Of a stretch of 64,000 nucleotides of DNA, positions 7,719 through 17,366 are shown piece by piece (position 1 is the stretch's first letter; every line of letters starts with the position of its first letter). The position numbers and the translations under genes are program-made. Under the pieces are notes generated by a model. The model had not been told where the DNA came from. It ran no database searches and saw only the letters and a list, made by a program, of their open reading frames with translations. The stretch spans positions 32,862 to 96,861 of the forward strand of contig CAJXRF010000009.1 in NCBI GenBank assembly GCA_913058575.1. Reading direction: 5' to 3'. Source of the DNA: an uncultured Bermanella sp. (GTDB lineage Bacteria; Pseudomonadota; Gammaproteobacteria; Pseudomonadales; Oceanobacteraceae).

Positions 7719-10121
7719 ATGAAAATCGCTACCTATTTAAGCTCAGCTTTATTTTTGTTGTCTGGTAACTACTTGCAGGCACATGCCCCTCTAATGGACG
7801 GGAAAAGTAATTCGCATTCTAAAACCCATCAAGCTCAAAAGTTTAGTCAATACACTGACCAAATTATTGTAAAGCTGAAAACAGCTAAAGCGTATGATCA
7901 GGTTAAATTTATTAAATTAGCTGAAGAAGCTACAGGTAAAATATTTACGCATGTTCGATCTTTTAGCGATGGTTTCGGTCATGTAATAAAATTAGGGGAA
8001 ATGGCTAGCTTAGAGGAAATGAATGACATTGCTTTAAGCTTAAAAGAAATAAATAGCTCAATTCAATACGTCAAAGCCGATACGCGAATGTTTCCCATGG
8101 CGACGACCCCCAATGATGAATTTTTTGCTAATAGACAATGGAATTTACAAAGTTCGGCTACACAGGGATTGAATCTACCCGCCGCATGGGATTTCACAAC
8201 GGGTTCTAGTGATGTGGTGGTAGCCGTATTAGATACTGGTGTTTTAAAGGACCATGTTGGCTTTGATAGTACCCGATTGCTTGATGGTTTTGATATGGTA
8301 TCCGCTAATAATGTTGACGGTGCTTTTACAAAATCTGGTGATGGGGATGGACAAGATAGTGACCCTAATGACGAAGGGAACTGGGTAACTAATCTAGAAA
8401 GCACTGATGGAGCAGGAGAGTTTTTTGGTTGCACAGAAACTTCAAGCACTTGGCACGGTACCCATGTGGCGGGAATCATTGGGGCGGCTTCTAATGATGG
8501 TAATGGAGACGGGTCGGGTGGTGGTATTAGCGGTATCGATTGGAATACTAAAATATTGCCGGTGAGGGTATTGGGTAAATGTGGCGGTTATACATCGGAC
8601 ATCATTGATGGTATACGCTGGGCAGCTGGCTTAGAGGTAACAGGAATCACAACTAATTCTAATCCAGCAGATGTGATTAATATGAGTTTCGGCACGGTGA
8701 ACGCTTGTGACATAACCCTTCAAAGTGCTATCGATGATGCCCGCACTGCTGGCAGTGTAGTAGTGGTAGCAGCCGGTAATGATTCGGCTTTGGCAATTGA
8801 TTCAACCCCTGCAAATTGTGAAAATGTAATTGTAGTCGCTGCACATGATCAAAATGGTGAGCTTTCAACGAGCAGTAATTCAGGCGTTAATGTGGATGTA
8901 ATAGCACCAGGTGGAAATACAGCTACGACCTGTAATGATGATTCTCAAGAAGCCATTTATTCTCTAGGAGATGGTGGAACGCAAATGGCAAATTTAGATA
9001 ATAGTTATATCTGCCATGAAGGTAGCAGCATGGCGGCGGCCCATGTTTCCGGTGTAGCTTCTTTAATGCTAGCGGGTAACCCAAGTCTCACGCCAGGTGA
9101 AATAGAAACTGCTATTAAACAAACAGCTCGTAGTTTTGTTGGTGGCACTACATGTGAAACCAATAACGATACTTGTGGCATAGGTATCGTTGATGCTGCG
9201 AGCGCGATAGCTTCTGCAATAGCCCCAAGTAATTTAACAATGGAAAATGTTGATTATGACATTCAATTTACTTGGCAAGATAACTCACAAATTGAAACAG
9301 GTTTCAAAATAGAGCGTTCTGTTGATAGCGGTGACTTTGAAGACGTGGCTACAATTGCCTCTAATATCACAACCTATCTTGATGAAAATGTTCAGGACTT
9401 AGCCACAACTCTATATCGTGTTTCTGCTATAAAGGGTGAAGCTGTCAGTGAGTCGGTTGAAATTACCGTTACCGACCAAGCATTAGCACCAGCAAGTAAC
9501 CTTATTGCGCAGGAAGTAACAAATAATCAAGTAAAACTAACTTGGCTAGATGCCTCGAACAGTGAATTAGGTTACCAAATCGATCGCTCTGACAATGACA
9601 AAACGAACTTTAAGAGACTTCATATTACTTCAGCGAATATAAGTGCTTATACAGATGCAAGTCTTATAGATGGCACTCATTATTTCTATAAAATTCAAAC
9701 CATAACCGAATCGGGTTTAAATGATGCTATTGAAGAAATCGAAATTTTTACAAATATAAGTGAACCCACTTTTTTAACTGGCCGTGCGAGCTCTAGCCAA
9801 ATAAGTTTGTCCTGGGTGGATAATGCCGCGACTGAAACGGGTTTTAAAGTTGAGCGCTCAATCGATGGGGTTAATTATAGCCAAATCGCTTCCGTAACGT
9901 CAGATATAACAGCCTATACAGATAACACTGTTTCGGGTTCATCCTTTTACTATTATCGTGTTAAGGCTTATAAAGATTCCAATGATAGTGAAAGTGTTTA
10001 CTCTGAAATCACTTCACTAAGCACACCTAGCAGTACAAAAGGTGCAGGCAGTGTTCACTGGTACTTGTTATTTGTATTACTGTTTTTACTTAAACGCTCT
10101 TATCTTGTAAAACTAAAATAA
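7719..10121 (+). CDS. Secreted S8 subtilisin-like serine protease with Fn3 repeats
   Basis: 800 residues. Signal peptide 1-22, propeptide-like region about 45-125, catalytic S8 domain about 140-495 with Asp172 in VAVLDTGV, His246 in HGTHVAG, oxyanion Asn354 in AAGND and Ser437 in GSSMAAAHVSG. Three tandem fibronectin-III-like modules follow (about 505-590, 593-680, 683-772), each with a 'W-D/V-D-(x)-E-T/L-G-(F/Y)-(K/Q)-(V/I)-(E/D)-R' signature. The C-terminus has a hydrophobic helix and basic end (about 778-800), like a GlyGly-CTERM-type sorting tail. An extracellular or cell-surface protease is expected. Weak own ribosome site, consistent with coupling to the small gene just upstream. Confidence 0.93.
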   Translation: MKIATYLSSALFLLSGNYLQAHAPLMDGKSNSHSKTHQAQKFSQYTDQIIVKLKTAKAYDQVKFIKLAEEATGKIFTHVRSFSDGFGHVIKLGEMASLEEMNDIALSLKEINSSIQYVKADTRMFPMATTPNDEFFANRQWNLQSSATQGLNLPAAWDFTTGSSDVVVAVLDTGVLKDHVGFDSTRLLDGFDMVSANNVDGAFTKSGDGDGQDSDPNDEGNWVTNLESTDGAGEFFGCTETSSTWHGTHVAGIIGAASNDGNGDGSGGGISGIDWNTKILPVRVLGKCGGYTSDIIDGIRWAAGLEVTGITTNSNPADVINMSFGTVNACDITLQSAIDDARTAGSVVVVAAGNDSALAIDSTPANCENVIVVAAHDQNGELSTSSNSGVNVDVIAPGGNTATTCNDDSQEAIYSLGDGGTQMANLDNSYICHEGSSMAAAHVSGVASLMLAGNPSLTPGEIETAIKQTARSFVGGTTCETNNDTCGIGIVDAASAIASAIAPSNLTMENVDYDIQFTWQDNSQIETGFKIERSVDSGDFEDVATIASNITTYLDENVQDLATTLYRVSAIKGEAVSESVEITVTDQALAPASNLIAQEVTNNQVKLTWLDASNSELGYQIDRSDNDKTNFKRLHITSANISAYTDASLIDGTHYFYKIQTITESGLNDAIEEIEIFTNISEPTFLTGRASSSQISLSWVDNAATETGFKVERSIDGVNYSQIASVTSDITAYTDNTVSGSSFYYYRVKAYKDSNDSESVYSEITSLSTPSSTKGAGSVHWYLLFVLLFLLKRSYLVKLK

Positions 10122-10140
10122 AGCATTTCCATATTTCATT

Positions 10141-10176
10141 AAAAAAGGCGTCACATGTAAATGTGACGCCTTTTTT
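10141..10176. terminator. Bidirectional intrinsic terminator
   Basis: Perfect 10-bp stem GGCGTCACAT (10147-10156)/ATGTGACGCC (10161-10170) with a GTAA loop, flanked by A6 and T6, between the convergent protease and thiolase genes. Works on both strands by symmetry. Confidence 0.93.
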
Positions 10177-10196
10177 AATGTATTTTTGTTACTAGC

Positions 10197-11378
10197 TTAG
10201 CAAACCTCAAACAAGGCCGCAGCCCCCATGCCGCCACCAACACACATGGTAACCACTACGTATTTAACACCGCGACGCTTGCCTTCCATAAGTGCGTGCA
10301 TGGTCATACGAGCGCCACTCATGCCGTAAGGATGGCCAATTGAAATAGCGCCACCGTTTACGTTTAAACGATCGGCTGGAATATTTAATTTATCACGACA
10401 ATAAATGACTTGTACCGCAAAGGCTTCGTTTAATTCCCAAAGACCAATGTCTTCCATTTTTAGGCCGGTACGTTTTAGCAGTTTAGGGATAGCGAATACT
10501 GGGCCTATGCCCATTTCATTTGGTTCACAACCTGCTACTGCCATACCACGGTAAATACCTAAAGGTTCAAGGTTACGCTGTTCGGCTAGTTTGCGATCCA
10601 TCATGATCACCGCGGCTGCACCATCTGATAACTGCGATGCGTTACCGCCTGTGACACAGCCCCCTTCACGAACCACTTTCAGGCTATTCAATCCTTCAAG
10701 GGTAGTATTGGCTCGGTTGCCTTCATCTTTGGTTAGGGTGACTTCCTGATCGGAAACTTCACCTGTCTCGCGGTCTTGAACTTTTTTAATGGCGGTAACC
10801 GGTACAATTTCATTGGCGAATAAGTTGGCTTCTTGCGCGGCAGCGGTGCGCATTTGAGATTCTAATGCGTATTCATCTTGGCGTTCACGTGAAATGTCAT
10901 ATTTTTTAGCCACAAGCTCAGCAGTGTCGAGCATGGGCATGTAAAAATCAGGTGAATTGGCTAGCACCATTGGATCTTTGGCTCGAAAAAAATTCATTTT
11001 TTCATTTTGTGCAAGACTGATAGATTCGCAACCACCGGCTAAAACAATCGGTGCGCCGTCTACAATAATTTGCTTAGCAGCAGTGGCAATGGTCATGACA
11101 CCAGAAGAGCATTGGCGATCTAAAGACATACCCGAAACACTGGCTGGTAAGCCTGAAGCAATGGCAATTTGACGGGCAAAGTTACTGCCTTGGGTGCCTT
11201 GTTGAATAGAGGCGCCAAATAAAACATCATCAATTTCAGCAGGATCAACACCTGCTCGTTGTACGGCGGCTTTTACGGCAAATGATGCAAGAGAAGGGGC
11301 TTCTAAATTGTTGAATGCACCACGGTAAGCTTTACCAATAGGGGTACGCGCAGCAGATACAATGACAGCTTCTTTCAT
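10197..11378 (-). CDS. Acetyl-CoA C-acyltransferase (thiolase)
   Basis: 393 residues, the normal thiolase length. Cleaves 3-ketoacyl-CoA with CoA to acetyl-CoA plus a shortened acyl-CoA. Catalytic residues present: nucleophile Cys90 (LDRQCSSG), His349 ([12 protein letters not shown]) and Cys379 (TMCVGGGMG); also the FxxNEAFA block. Last gene of the four-gene minus-strand module (dehydrogenase, MaoC, SDR, thiolase), so it does the thiolytic step. The 160-base gap from the SDR could hold a promoter or processing site. Degradative rather than biosynthetic use is inferred from neighbours. Confidence 0.95.
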   Translation of the reverse strand: MKEAVIVSAARTPIGKAYRGAFNNLEAPSLASFAVKAAVQRAGVDPAEIDDVLFGASIQQGTQGSNFARQIAIASGLPASVSGMSLDRQCSSGVMTIATAAKQIIVDGAPIVLAGGCESISLAQNEKMNFFRAKDPMVLANSPDFYMPMLDTAELVAKKYDISRERQDEYALESQMRTAAAQEANLFANEIVPVTAIKKVQDRETGEVSDQEVTLTKDEGNRANTTLEGLNSLKVVREGGCVTGGNASQLSDGAAAVIMMDRKLAEQRNLEPLGIYRGMAVAGCEPNEMGIGPVFAIPKLLKRTGLKMEDIGLWELNEAFAVQVIYCRDKLNIPADRLNVNGGAISIGHPYGMSGARMTMHALMEGKRRGVKYVVVTMCVGGGMGAAALFEVC

Positions 11379-11538
11379 GTTATTTCCTATATAAACGATT
11401 AACCAGTATTCAATGGCAGTACTGGGTAATGGAATTCTTTTATGATTTTAAAAAGAAATGAATGCAAGGCCCTGAGTGACAAAATAGGGCATTTGAATTC
11501 CCCCTAAGTCTAAATCTCTTTAGCCTTAGGGGGATATA

Positions 11539-12468
11539 TTAGGCTTCTGCTGTCGCTTGAGACTTTAAGAAGGCCATGGCCTTACCTAAGAATTTTTCAC
11601 CCTGACCAGACCCTGCTTGATACTCACACTGCTTAGAGGTGTCAGAAATTTCATCAAAGTTGGCTAATACACCCTCTGGGGTTTGATCTTCTGGGGCAAG
11701 GTAAGTGCCTTCAGTTTCAAACAAACGAGTACTGGCATAACCACCGGCACCGGCGCAAAGAATAAAGCGATTTGGTGAATCTTTATGGCAAAGTGTTAAA
11801 GCGCCAGCGGTAACAGCTTCAAGAGTTAGCATGTCTAAAACAGGTTGCGGCATTAGATCTTCTGTCATGCGCGTGGCGGCAGTAGGAGCCAAAGCATTCA
11901 CTTTGATATTATTTTTGGCGCCTTCAATGACCAACGTATTCATGAAACCCAGTACTGCCATTTTAGCGGCACCATAGTTGGCTTGACCAAAGTTACCATA
12001 CATACCACTTGAAGAGGTGGTCATAACAATGCGTCCGTAGTCTTGGTCACGCATGATTTGCCAAACTGCTTTAGTGCAGTTTACGGTGCCCATAACGTGT
12101 ACATCCATTACTAATTGGAAGTCAGCAATTTCCATTTTGGCAAAGGTTTTATCACGCAGAATACCCGCGTTGTTAATTAAAATATCAACACGACCCCACT
12201 TATCCATGGTTTGTTGAACCATGTCTTGTACTTCATCAAACTTGGCCACGTTCGCGCCGTGGGCAAATGCTTCGCCACCATTTTTTTGAATTAACGCCAC
12301 CACTTCGTCAGCAGCGGCCGATGAACCACCGCTACCATCACGTGCACCACCTAAATCATTAATGACGACCTTAGCGCCGCGCTTAGCTAATTCTAATGCG
12401 TGTGAACGACCTAATCCGTTACCGGCACCGGTTACAATGGCCACTTGACCTTCATAGCTGATAGACAT
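11539..12468 (-). CDS. SDR dehydrogenase, MFE-2-like (R)-3-hydroxyacyl-CoA type
   Basis: 309 residues. NAD-binding Rossmann motif TGAGNGLG at 13-20, NNAG at 99-102, catalytic Tyr165 and Lys169 (NYGAAK) and a serine run at 152-154. The loop NDLGGARDGSGGSSAAADEV (38-57) and MTTSSSGMYGNFGQANY are hallmarks of the dehydrogenase domain of peroxisomal multifunctional enzyme type 2 (HSD17B4), which oxidises (R)-3-hydroxyacyl-CoA. The extra C-terminal 50 residues beyond a classical SDR also fit. With the MaoC hydratase next door, the likely job is the third step of an (R)-specific beta-oxidation route. Stereochemistry is inferred. Confidence 0.9.
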   Translation of the reverse strand: MSISYEGQVAIVTGAGNGLGRSHALELAKRGAKVVINDLGGARDGSGGSSAAADEVVALIQKNGGEAFAHGANVAKFDEVQDMVQQTMDKWGRVDILINNAGILRDKTFAKMEIADFQLVMDVHVMGTVNCTKAVWQIMRDQDYGRIVMTTSSSGMYGNFGQANYGAAKMAVLGFMNTLVIEGAKNNIKVNALAPTAATRMTEDLMPQPVLDMLTLEAVTAGALTLCHKDSPNRFILCAGAGGYASTRLFETEGTYLAPEDQTPEGVLANFDEISDTSKQCEYQAGSGQGEKFLGKAMAFLKSQATAEA

Positions 12469-12583
12469 AATTTCTTCCTTTTTCTAAATACTTAACTAGG
12501 GCAATTAACTAAGAGTGCTTCGTTTAAAATTGTTGAAGCATTCAATATATATTTACTTCCATAAAAATGGAGGTATTGAAATT

Positions 12584-13042
12584 TTATTTAACCATTTGCA
12601 TGGTAATCCACTCGGCTTTTAAAGCGGGTTTTTCAGAACCTTCGATTTCCACAGCCACTTCAGTTTTTAACATAAACTGGCCGGGTTTCTTTTCTACTGC
12701 TTCGACTAATTTTGCAGTACCGCGAATTTTACTGTCAACCTTCACTGGATTAATGAAGCGCACTTTATCAAACCCGTAATTAACGCCCATGTATGTGCCG
12801 TCTATTAGGGTGCCAAAACTTTCTGCAAAATGTGAAAGCATCGATAAGCTTAAAAAACCGTGGGCAATGGTGGAGCCAAATGCAGTTTCTTTTGCTTGCT
12901 CTGGGTTGATATGAATAAATTGGTGATCCAAAGTACAATCGGCAAATTGATCAATTTGCTCTTGTTTAACCGTAAACCAAGCACTTGGCTCTGACACTTG
13001 ACCCACATGGTTTTGAATATCGTCACGACTAACTTGTTTCAT
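12584..13042 (-). CDS. MaoC family enoyl-CoA hydratase
   Basis: 152 residues, a single hot-dog domain as in NodN/MaoC (R)-specific enoyl-CoA hydratases. Adds water to trans-2-enoyl-CoA. The hydratase-2 motif is visible as CTLDHQFIHINPEQA, supplying the catalytic Asp/His pair, followed by STIAHGFLSLSML. Lies 57 bases downstream of the acyl-CoA dehydrogenase and about 115 bases upstream of the SDR on the same strand; with those it completes dehydrogenation, hydration and oxidation. Acyl-chain preference unknown. Confidence 0.92.
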   Translation of the reverse strand: MKQVSRDDIQNHVGQVSEPSAWFTVKQEQIDQFADCTLDHQFIHINPEQAKETAFGSTIAHGFLSLSMLSHFAESFGTLIDGTYMGVNYGFDKVRFINPVKVDSKIRGTAKLVEAVEKKPGQFMLKTEVAVEIEGSEKPALKAEWITMQMVK

Positions 13043-13098
13043 ATCTGTCCCTACTTATTCAGTGAATTAATTATGTTTAGATGCAATATTAAAATTTG

Positions 13099-14904
13099 TT
13101 AAAACCAATCAGCGTGCATATCAAAACTGGTGCTGTCGATGCTGCTTACCAAATTACTCCAGTGGTAAACTTGCGGTAATTCTGAGCGGTAAAAATACTG
13201 CATGGCTTGCATTTTACCTTTATAAAAATCTTCATCTTCTTTATGTGGCGCTTCTTTAAGAGCAGCGTTGGCCACCATGCCTTGTTTAAGCCATAACCAT
13301 GCGATTACTATGTGACCAAACATATCTAAGTAGCTCACCGAGTTTGAAAATACTAAGTCAATATTTTGTGATTTAGTGGCGCCTAATACGGTGGCGGTCG
13401 TGGCTTGCAGTTGCTTAACGGCATCGGCCAGTTCTTTTGCCACGCCTTGCAGCTCTTCAAACTGGCTGGCCACTTCAATGGTGCCAGCCATTTCAGCCAA
13501 GATGGCTTTGTAACCGGCGAAGTTTTTCATGGGTACTTTACGGCCAAGCAAATCAAGGGATTGAATGCCAGTTGTGCCTTCATGAATTGGGTTTAAGCGG
13601 TTGTCTCGGTAGAACATTTCCACTGGGTGTTCGTTAATATAACCGTGCCCCCCCAGAACCTGAATGGCCAAATAGTTAGCTTTAGGGCCGTACTCTGAAG
13701 GCCAGCTTTTTATCATGGGCGTTAAGAAGTCCAGTAAGGTGCTGGCAGCAACGCGTTCTTTTTCTGTGGGAGCGGTTTTTTCATCATCGGCCAGTTGGCT
13801 GCCTAATAGGCATAGGGCGTAAGCACCTTCAGCGTAGGCTTTTTGAGTGAGCAGCATGCGGCGCACATCGGGGTGTTCAATGATGTTAACAGGCGCCGCC
13901 ATTGGGTCTTTGCTGGCCATTAATCTGCCTTGTGGGCGCTCTTTTGAGTAATCTAGAGAATACTGGAAACCCGTAAGGGCAGTGGCGGCTGCACTCGTGC
14001 CCACCATGATGCGGGCCTCATTCATCATATGGAACATGTAGGCAAGGCCTTTGTTTTCTTCACCTACTAAGTAGCCAATGGCGCCATCTTGTTCGCCAAA
14101 GCTTAATGCACATGAGGTTTGACCACGGCCACCCATTTTGTGAAATAAGCCAGCCAGCTCTACTTCATTTTTATCCCCCAGTGACCCGTCATCGTTCACC
14201 ATGAGCTTAGGCACTATGAACAAGGAAATGCCTTTTACGCCTTTAGGCGCGCCTTTCACACGGGCCAATACCAGGTGAATAATGTTGTCGTTTAAATCAT
14301 GATCACCGCCACTGATGAAGATTTTATTGCCTTTAATGCGGTAGTTGCCGTTTTCATCTTGCGTGGCTGTGGTGGTTAAGTCGGCCAAGCCAGATCCCGC
14401 TGAGGGTTCGGTCATGGCCATAGTACCGGCGAAACGGCCTTCACGCATGGGGTGCACAAAGCGTTCAATTTGATCTTGTGTGCCGTAGGCTTCAATTAGG
14501 TTGCAGTTAGCATTGGTCAGAGAAATATAACCTAAAGTGGTGCTACCGGCCGCGGATAGGTAACAAGCAGCGGCACTGGCCACAGTAAGAGGCAATTGCA
14601 TGCCTCCCATGTCGTAGTCACTGGAGGGTGCGGCAAGGCCTGCATCAATAACCGCATCTAATGCTGTCTTAATTTCTGGCAACATGCTGACTTTTTTGCC
14701 ATCGAAGGTAGGTTGCTGAGTATCTACTTTTTGTCGAATGGGTAAGAAATATTTTTCAGCTACCGTTTTAGCGGTGTTAATAGCAGCTGTGAATGTTTCG
14801 CGGCTGTGATCGGTATAACGTTCACGACTGGTAAGAGATTCGGCATCAAACATTTCATAAAGCATGAACTCAAGTTCGCGTTCACTAAGAATGGGTGCAG
14901 CCAT
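13099..14904 (-). CDS. Acyl-CoA dehydrogenase, long (about 600-residue) type
   Basis: 601 residues, FAD-dependent; introduces the alpha-beta double bond of acyl-CoA. Belongs to the long family with an extra C-terminal domain (DmdC/FadE-like). Seen: FAGTMAMTEPSAGSGLADL (FAD/substrate loop), KIFISGGDHD, MNEARIMVGTSAAA, and IHEGTTGIQSLDLLGRK, where the glutamate is the catalytic base. The usual aromatic N-terminal 'P..D..F' segment is replaced by MAAPILSERELEFMLYEMFD. First gene of the four-gene beta-oxidation module; the regulator 255 bases upstream points the same way. Confidence 0.94.
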   Translation of the reverse strand: MAAPILSERELEFMLYEMFDAESLTSRERYTDHSRETFTAAINTAKTVAEKYFLPIRQKVDTQQPTFDGKKVSMLPEIKTALDAVIDAGLAAPSSDYDMGGMQLPLTVASAAACYLSAAGSTTLGYISLTNANCNLIEAYGTQDQIERFVHPMREGRFAGTMAMTEPSAGSGLADLTTTATQDENGNYRIKGNKIFISGGDHDLNDNIIHLVLARVKGAPKGVKGISLFIVPKLMVNDDGSLGDKNEVELAGLFHKMGGRGQTSCALSFGEQDGAIGYLVGEENKGLAYMFHMMNEARIMVGTSAAATALTGFQYSLDYSKERPQGRLMASKDPMAAPVNIIEHPDVRRMLLTQKAYAEGAYALCLLGSQLADDEKTAPTEKERVAASTLLDFLTPMIKSWPSEYGPKANYLAIQVLGGHGYINEHPVEMFYRDNRLNPIHEGTTGIQSLDLLGRKVPMKNFAGYKAILAEMAGTIEVASQFEELQGVAKELADAVKQLQATTATVLGATKSQNIDLVFSNSVSYLDMFGHIVIAWLWLKQGMVANAALKEAPHKEDEDFYKGKMQAMQYFYRSELPQVYHWSNLVSSIDSTSFDMHADWF

Positions 14905-15159
14905 AGTATTAACCTGTTTATATGTGTCTAATTATGGCTTTCATTCTGCGCAACCTACCAAGGTGGAGCCATGACTTAATGGGTCAAGTTGGGCCTTTGG
15001 AGAGTTTAAAATGTGATGAAAGGAATGCAGAAAAGACCTAAAAGCCTGATTATCAAGGCTTTTGGGTGGTTTGATGTGAAGATGTTTTAGATTTAAATAG
15101 CATTGACGGACAAAGATAAATAACAGAAAAACCTGTGTTTTGAGGCCTTAATATATTTA

Positions 15160-16002
15160 TTAATAAGGCAACAGAGGGTGACTAAACTCTTTATCTAAAT
15201 ATTTGGATAAATCTAATTCAGGATCCACAGGATACAGGGTATTAATGCTTAACCTTGGTTCAGAAATAAACGAAGTGGGTCCTAATGCCCCCACCATTTG
15301 GCTAACATTAAAGAAATGATGCAAGGTGCCTTCTATTTCAAACTGCACCCGAAAACTGGCTTGTGGTTCTAAATTAGCCGCTCGTTGCTTCCAGTCTTTG
15401 GGGACGTCTTTATGCTTAATTAAATTCGTAAGAATTTTTTCAAAATACGCATCACCGCTTAACAAAACTTCTTGCTGCATGGCCATCAGGATAAGCGACA
15501 GGGTATTTTTTCTAAGGTCATTGGCTTCGCTTGATGGCTGATGACTGAACAATAATTCAAAGTGATTAGCCATGTTGGCTAAGCGTTCTGGCCCTAAGGC
15601 TTGCTGATTAAACGCCACCCAAGCTTTGTTTACCATTAATAAACCACCATAACGGTCCATTAATGCCGCAGGGTAAGGGTCCATGGCTTTTAAGGTAAGC
15701 ATCATGGCTTTACGTAGCCATTTATATTCAGGAGCATGAAAATCTACGGTATTGGCGGTGGGTAAGTAGCCTGCTGCCAATAATAAGTAGCAGGAGTCGC
15801 GGTCACCCAGCTTCATGACTTCTGCTAATTTTAAAATCATTGAACGGCTAGGATGCGACTTACCATTTTCTAAACAGCTAATGTGGCGGGTAGAAGATTC
15901 TGCACACAAGGCTAAAGTTTCTTGAGATAAGCCATGCACGCCACGCCAGAATTTAAGCAAGGGCCCAAAGCCAGAGGCAATGTTTGTATCCTTGTCTGTC
16001 AT
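15160..16002 (-). CDS. XRE-family regulator with MmyB-like ligand domain
   Basis: 280 residues. N-terminal helix-turn-helix at about 12-66 (LKFWRGVHGLSQETLALCAE, then STRHISCLENGKSHPS) of the Cro/C1 type; the rest matches the MmyB-like PAS-related domain (MDPYPAALMDRYGGLLMVNKAW, FRVQFEIEGTLHHFFNV, ending SLETLYP-like 'SINTLYPVDPE'). Such regulators often sit beside SDR or acyl-CoA genes. It points toward the beta-oxidation module and is the obvious candidate for its control. The ligand, possibly an acyl-CoA or fatty acid, is a guess. Confidence 0.9.
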   Translation of the reverse strand: MTDKDTNIASGFGPLLKFWRGVHGLSQETLALCAESSTRHISCLENGKSHPSRSMILKLAEVMKLGDRDSCYLLLAAGYLPTANTVDFHAPEYKWLRKAMMLTLKAMDPYPAALMDRYGGLLMVNKAWVAFNQQALGPERLANMANHFELLFSHQPSSEANDLRKNTLSLILMAMQQEVLLSGDAYFEKILTNLIKHKDVPKDWKQRAANLEPQASFRVQFEIEGTLHHFFNVSQMVGALGPTSFISEPRLSINTLYPVDPELDLSKYLDKEFSHPLLPY

Positions 16003-16144
16003 GTCTGTCCTCAGGAATAAATAAGGTTAACTTACCAAATTAATGGGATGGAGGTAAGCCAAAGATATGAGTGATTGGCTGATTCTACCTATCTGTTATA
16101 GAATTTCCACAGGGAATGCTTTTGTATTTAAGGGCTTATTGGTG

Positions 16145-16516
16145 TCATGCCTTGAAATGGCTATATAATTTTTTGAATAAGTTAAAAGTACTCACTAACA
16201 CAATACTGGCTAAAACCCCTAGCCCATTGGCCAGCAAATCTAACCATTCACCATATCGATTCACAAGCGGCTGAATTAATTCAATTGCTGCGCTCCAGCT
16301 AATAAAAAACAATGCAATAAGTGGCCAGTGTTTAGGTTTTGCCAGTGCTGCAGGAAGCATTAGGCTTGCGTAGGCTATAAAATGGTGAGTTTTATCTGTG
16401 CCAGGCATGAGTGGCAAATTACTTAAGGGCCAAAGAGATAAAAGCGTGATACTAAAAAGAGTCAGTGCACTAAGTGCCAGCCAGTATCGGCTGGCGAAAA
16501 CGAAAGGGTTAAACAT
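16145..16516 (-). CDS. VanZ-like membrane protein
   Basis: About 123 residues with four hydrophobic segments. The VanZ/teicoplanin-resistance family signature is visible: GTDKTHHFIAYASLMLP in the second half of the first loop and AIELIQPLVNRYGEWLDLLANGLG near the end (E-Q-R-D-N positions). Start chosen at the second ATG because GGAAAG lies 7 bases before it; the upstream ATG at 16528 has no ribosome site. Function of proteobacterial VanZ-like proteins is unsettled. Confidence 0.83.
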   Translation of the reverse strand: MFNPFVFASRYWLALSALTLFSITLLSLWPLSNLPLMPGTDKTHHFIAYASLMLPAALAKPKHWPLIALFFISWSAAIELIQPLVNRYGEWLDLLANGLGVLASIVLVSTFNLFKKLYSHFKA

Positions 16517-16558
16517 GGTACTTTCCATATAGCTGACTAAATAACGCGCTTTAAGGCG

Positions 16559-17266
16559 TTACAGGGATTTTATCAGCATTTTCTTAAAACTGTTCTCCTG
16601 ACCATTAAATCGATTAATGTCTACATCACCATTTATGCCATCTATTTTTCCGGTTTGTGAATATTGCCAAAATGTCCACTTATTCCAGCCTTGTGGCAAT
16701 GTGGGGTATAAGCTTTGATATTCAGCAAGCCATAAAGGGTAATCACTGAAGGTGGTAATGTATTTGTTGGCAAAGTTTTTACCACTGTAAATAATAGGCT
16801 TGGTTTTATAGTGTTGCTCTAGTCCATCTAAATAGGTTTGAATGTTCTCGGTTAAATCTACTTGATCGTTATCGTGAAGTTTCTCAATGTCTACCACAGG
16901 GGGTAAGTCACCCGCTTGTAATGTTACTAAGCTGGTAAAGTTATTTAATTGACTTACTGGGTCATCGTCGGTTTCGTAAAAATGGTAAGCGCCAATGACC
17001 AAACCTGCTTCACGGGCTTCATCGAGGTTTTGTTTAAAAAATGCATCTTGATAAGTAATGCCTTCAGTGGCCCGTACAAAAACATAACGAATGCCGGCCG
17101 CTTTTACTTTGTCAAAATCAATTTTCCCTTGGTATTTGGAAACATCAATGCCCGTGAGGTTTTGCTCACTTTTGAGTGGCGTCTTACCTTCGCTTGATGT
17201 GAATGACATACAGGCGCTTATGAAAATGGCGAGGGCGGTTATCAATGAGAACTTTAGAAGCTGCAT
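16559..17266 (-). CDS. GH25 family lysozyme-like lipoprotein
   Basis: 235 residues. A lipobox ISAC puts the lipidated cysteine at 19, so the protein is expected on an envelope membrane facing the periplasm or outside. The glycoside hydrolase 25 domain runs from GIDVSKYQG (Asp41) through FVRATEG, AYHFYE and VVDIEKL to the C-terminal DVDINRFNG, giving the acidic DxE catalytic pair in VVDIE. Would cleave the muramic acid-glucosamine bond of peptidoglycan. The 42-base gap to the VanZ-like gene suggests a shared transcript. Confidence 0.9.
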   Translation of the reverse strand: MQLLKFSLITALAIFISACMSFTSSEGKTPLKSEQNLTGIDVSKYQGKIDFDKVKAAGIRYVFVRATEGITYQDAFFKQNLDEAREAGLVIGAYHFYETDDDPVSQLNNFTSLVTLQAGDLPPVVDIEKLHDNDQVDLTENIQTYLDGLEQHYKTKPIIYSGKNFANKYITTFSDYPLWLAEYQSLYPTLPQGWNKWTFWQYSQTGKIDGINGDVDINRFNGQENSFKKMLIKSL

Positions 17267-17323
17267 GTAAATACATTCCCTGTATTTATAATGGAATATT
17301 AAATAGTTTTATGAATACTTTCT

Positions 17324-17353
17324 GAAACTAACACATAATTCAATGTTAGTTTC
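17324..17353. repeat. Perfect 10-bp inverted repeat between MATE and GH25 genes
   Basis: GAAACTAACA (17324-17333) pairs with TGTTAGTTTC (17344-17353) across a 10-nt loop. On the transcribed minus strand no T run follows, so it is not a normal terminator for the MATE gene; it may be an operator or leader hairpin for the lysozyme gene. Confidence 0.4.
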
Positions 17354-17366
17354 ATTTTTGACGAAA

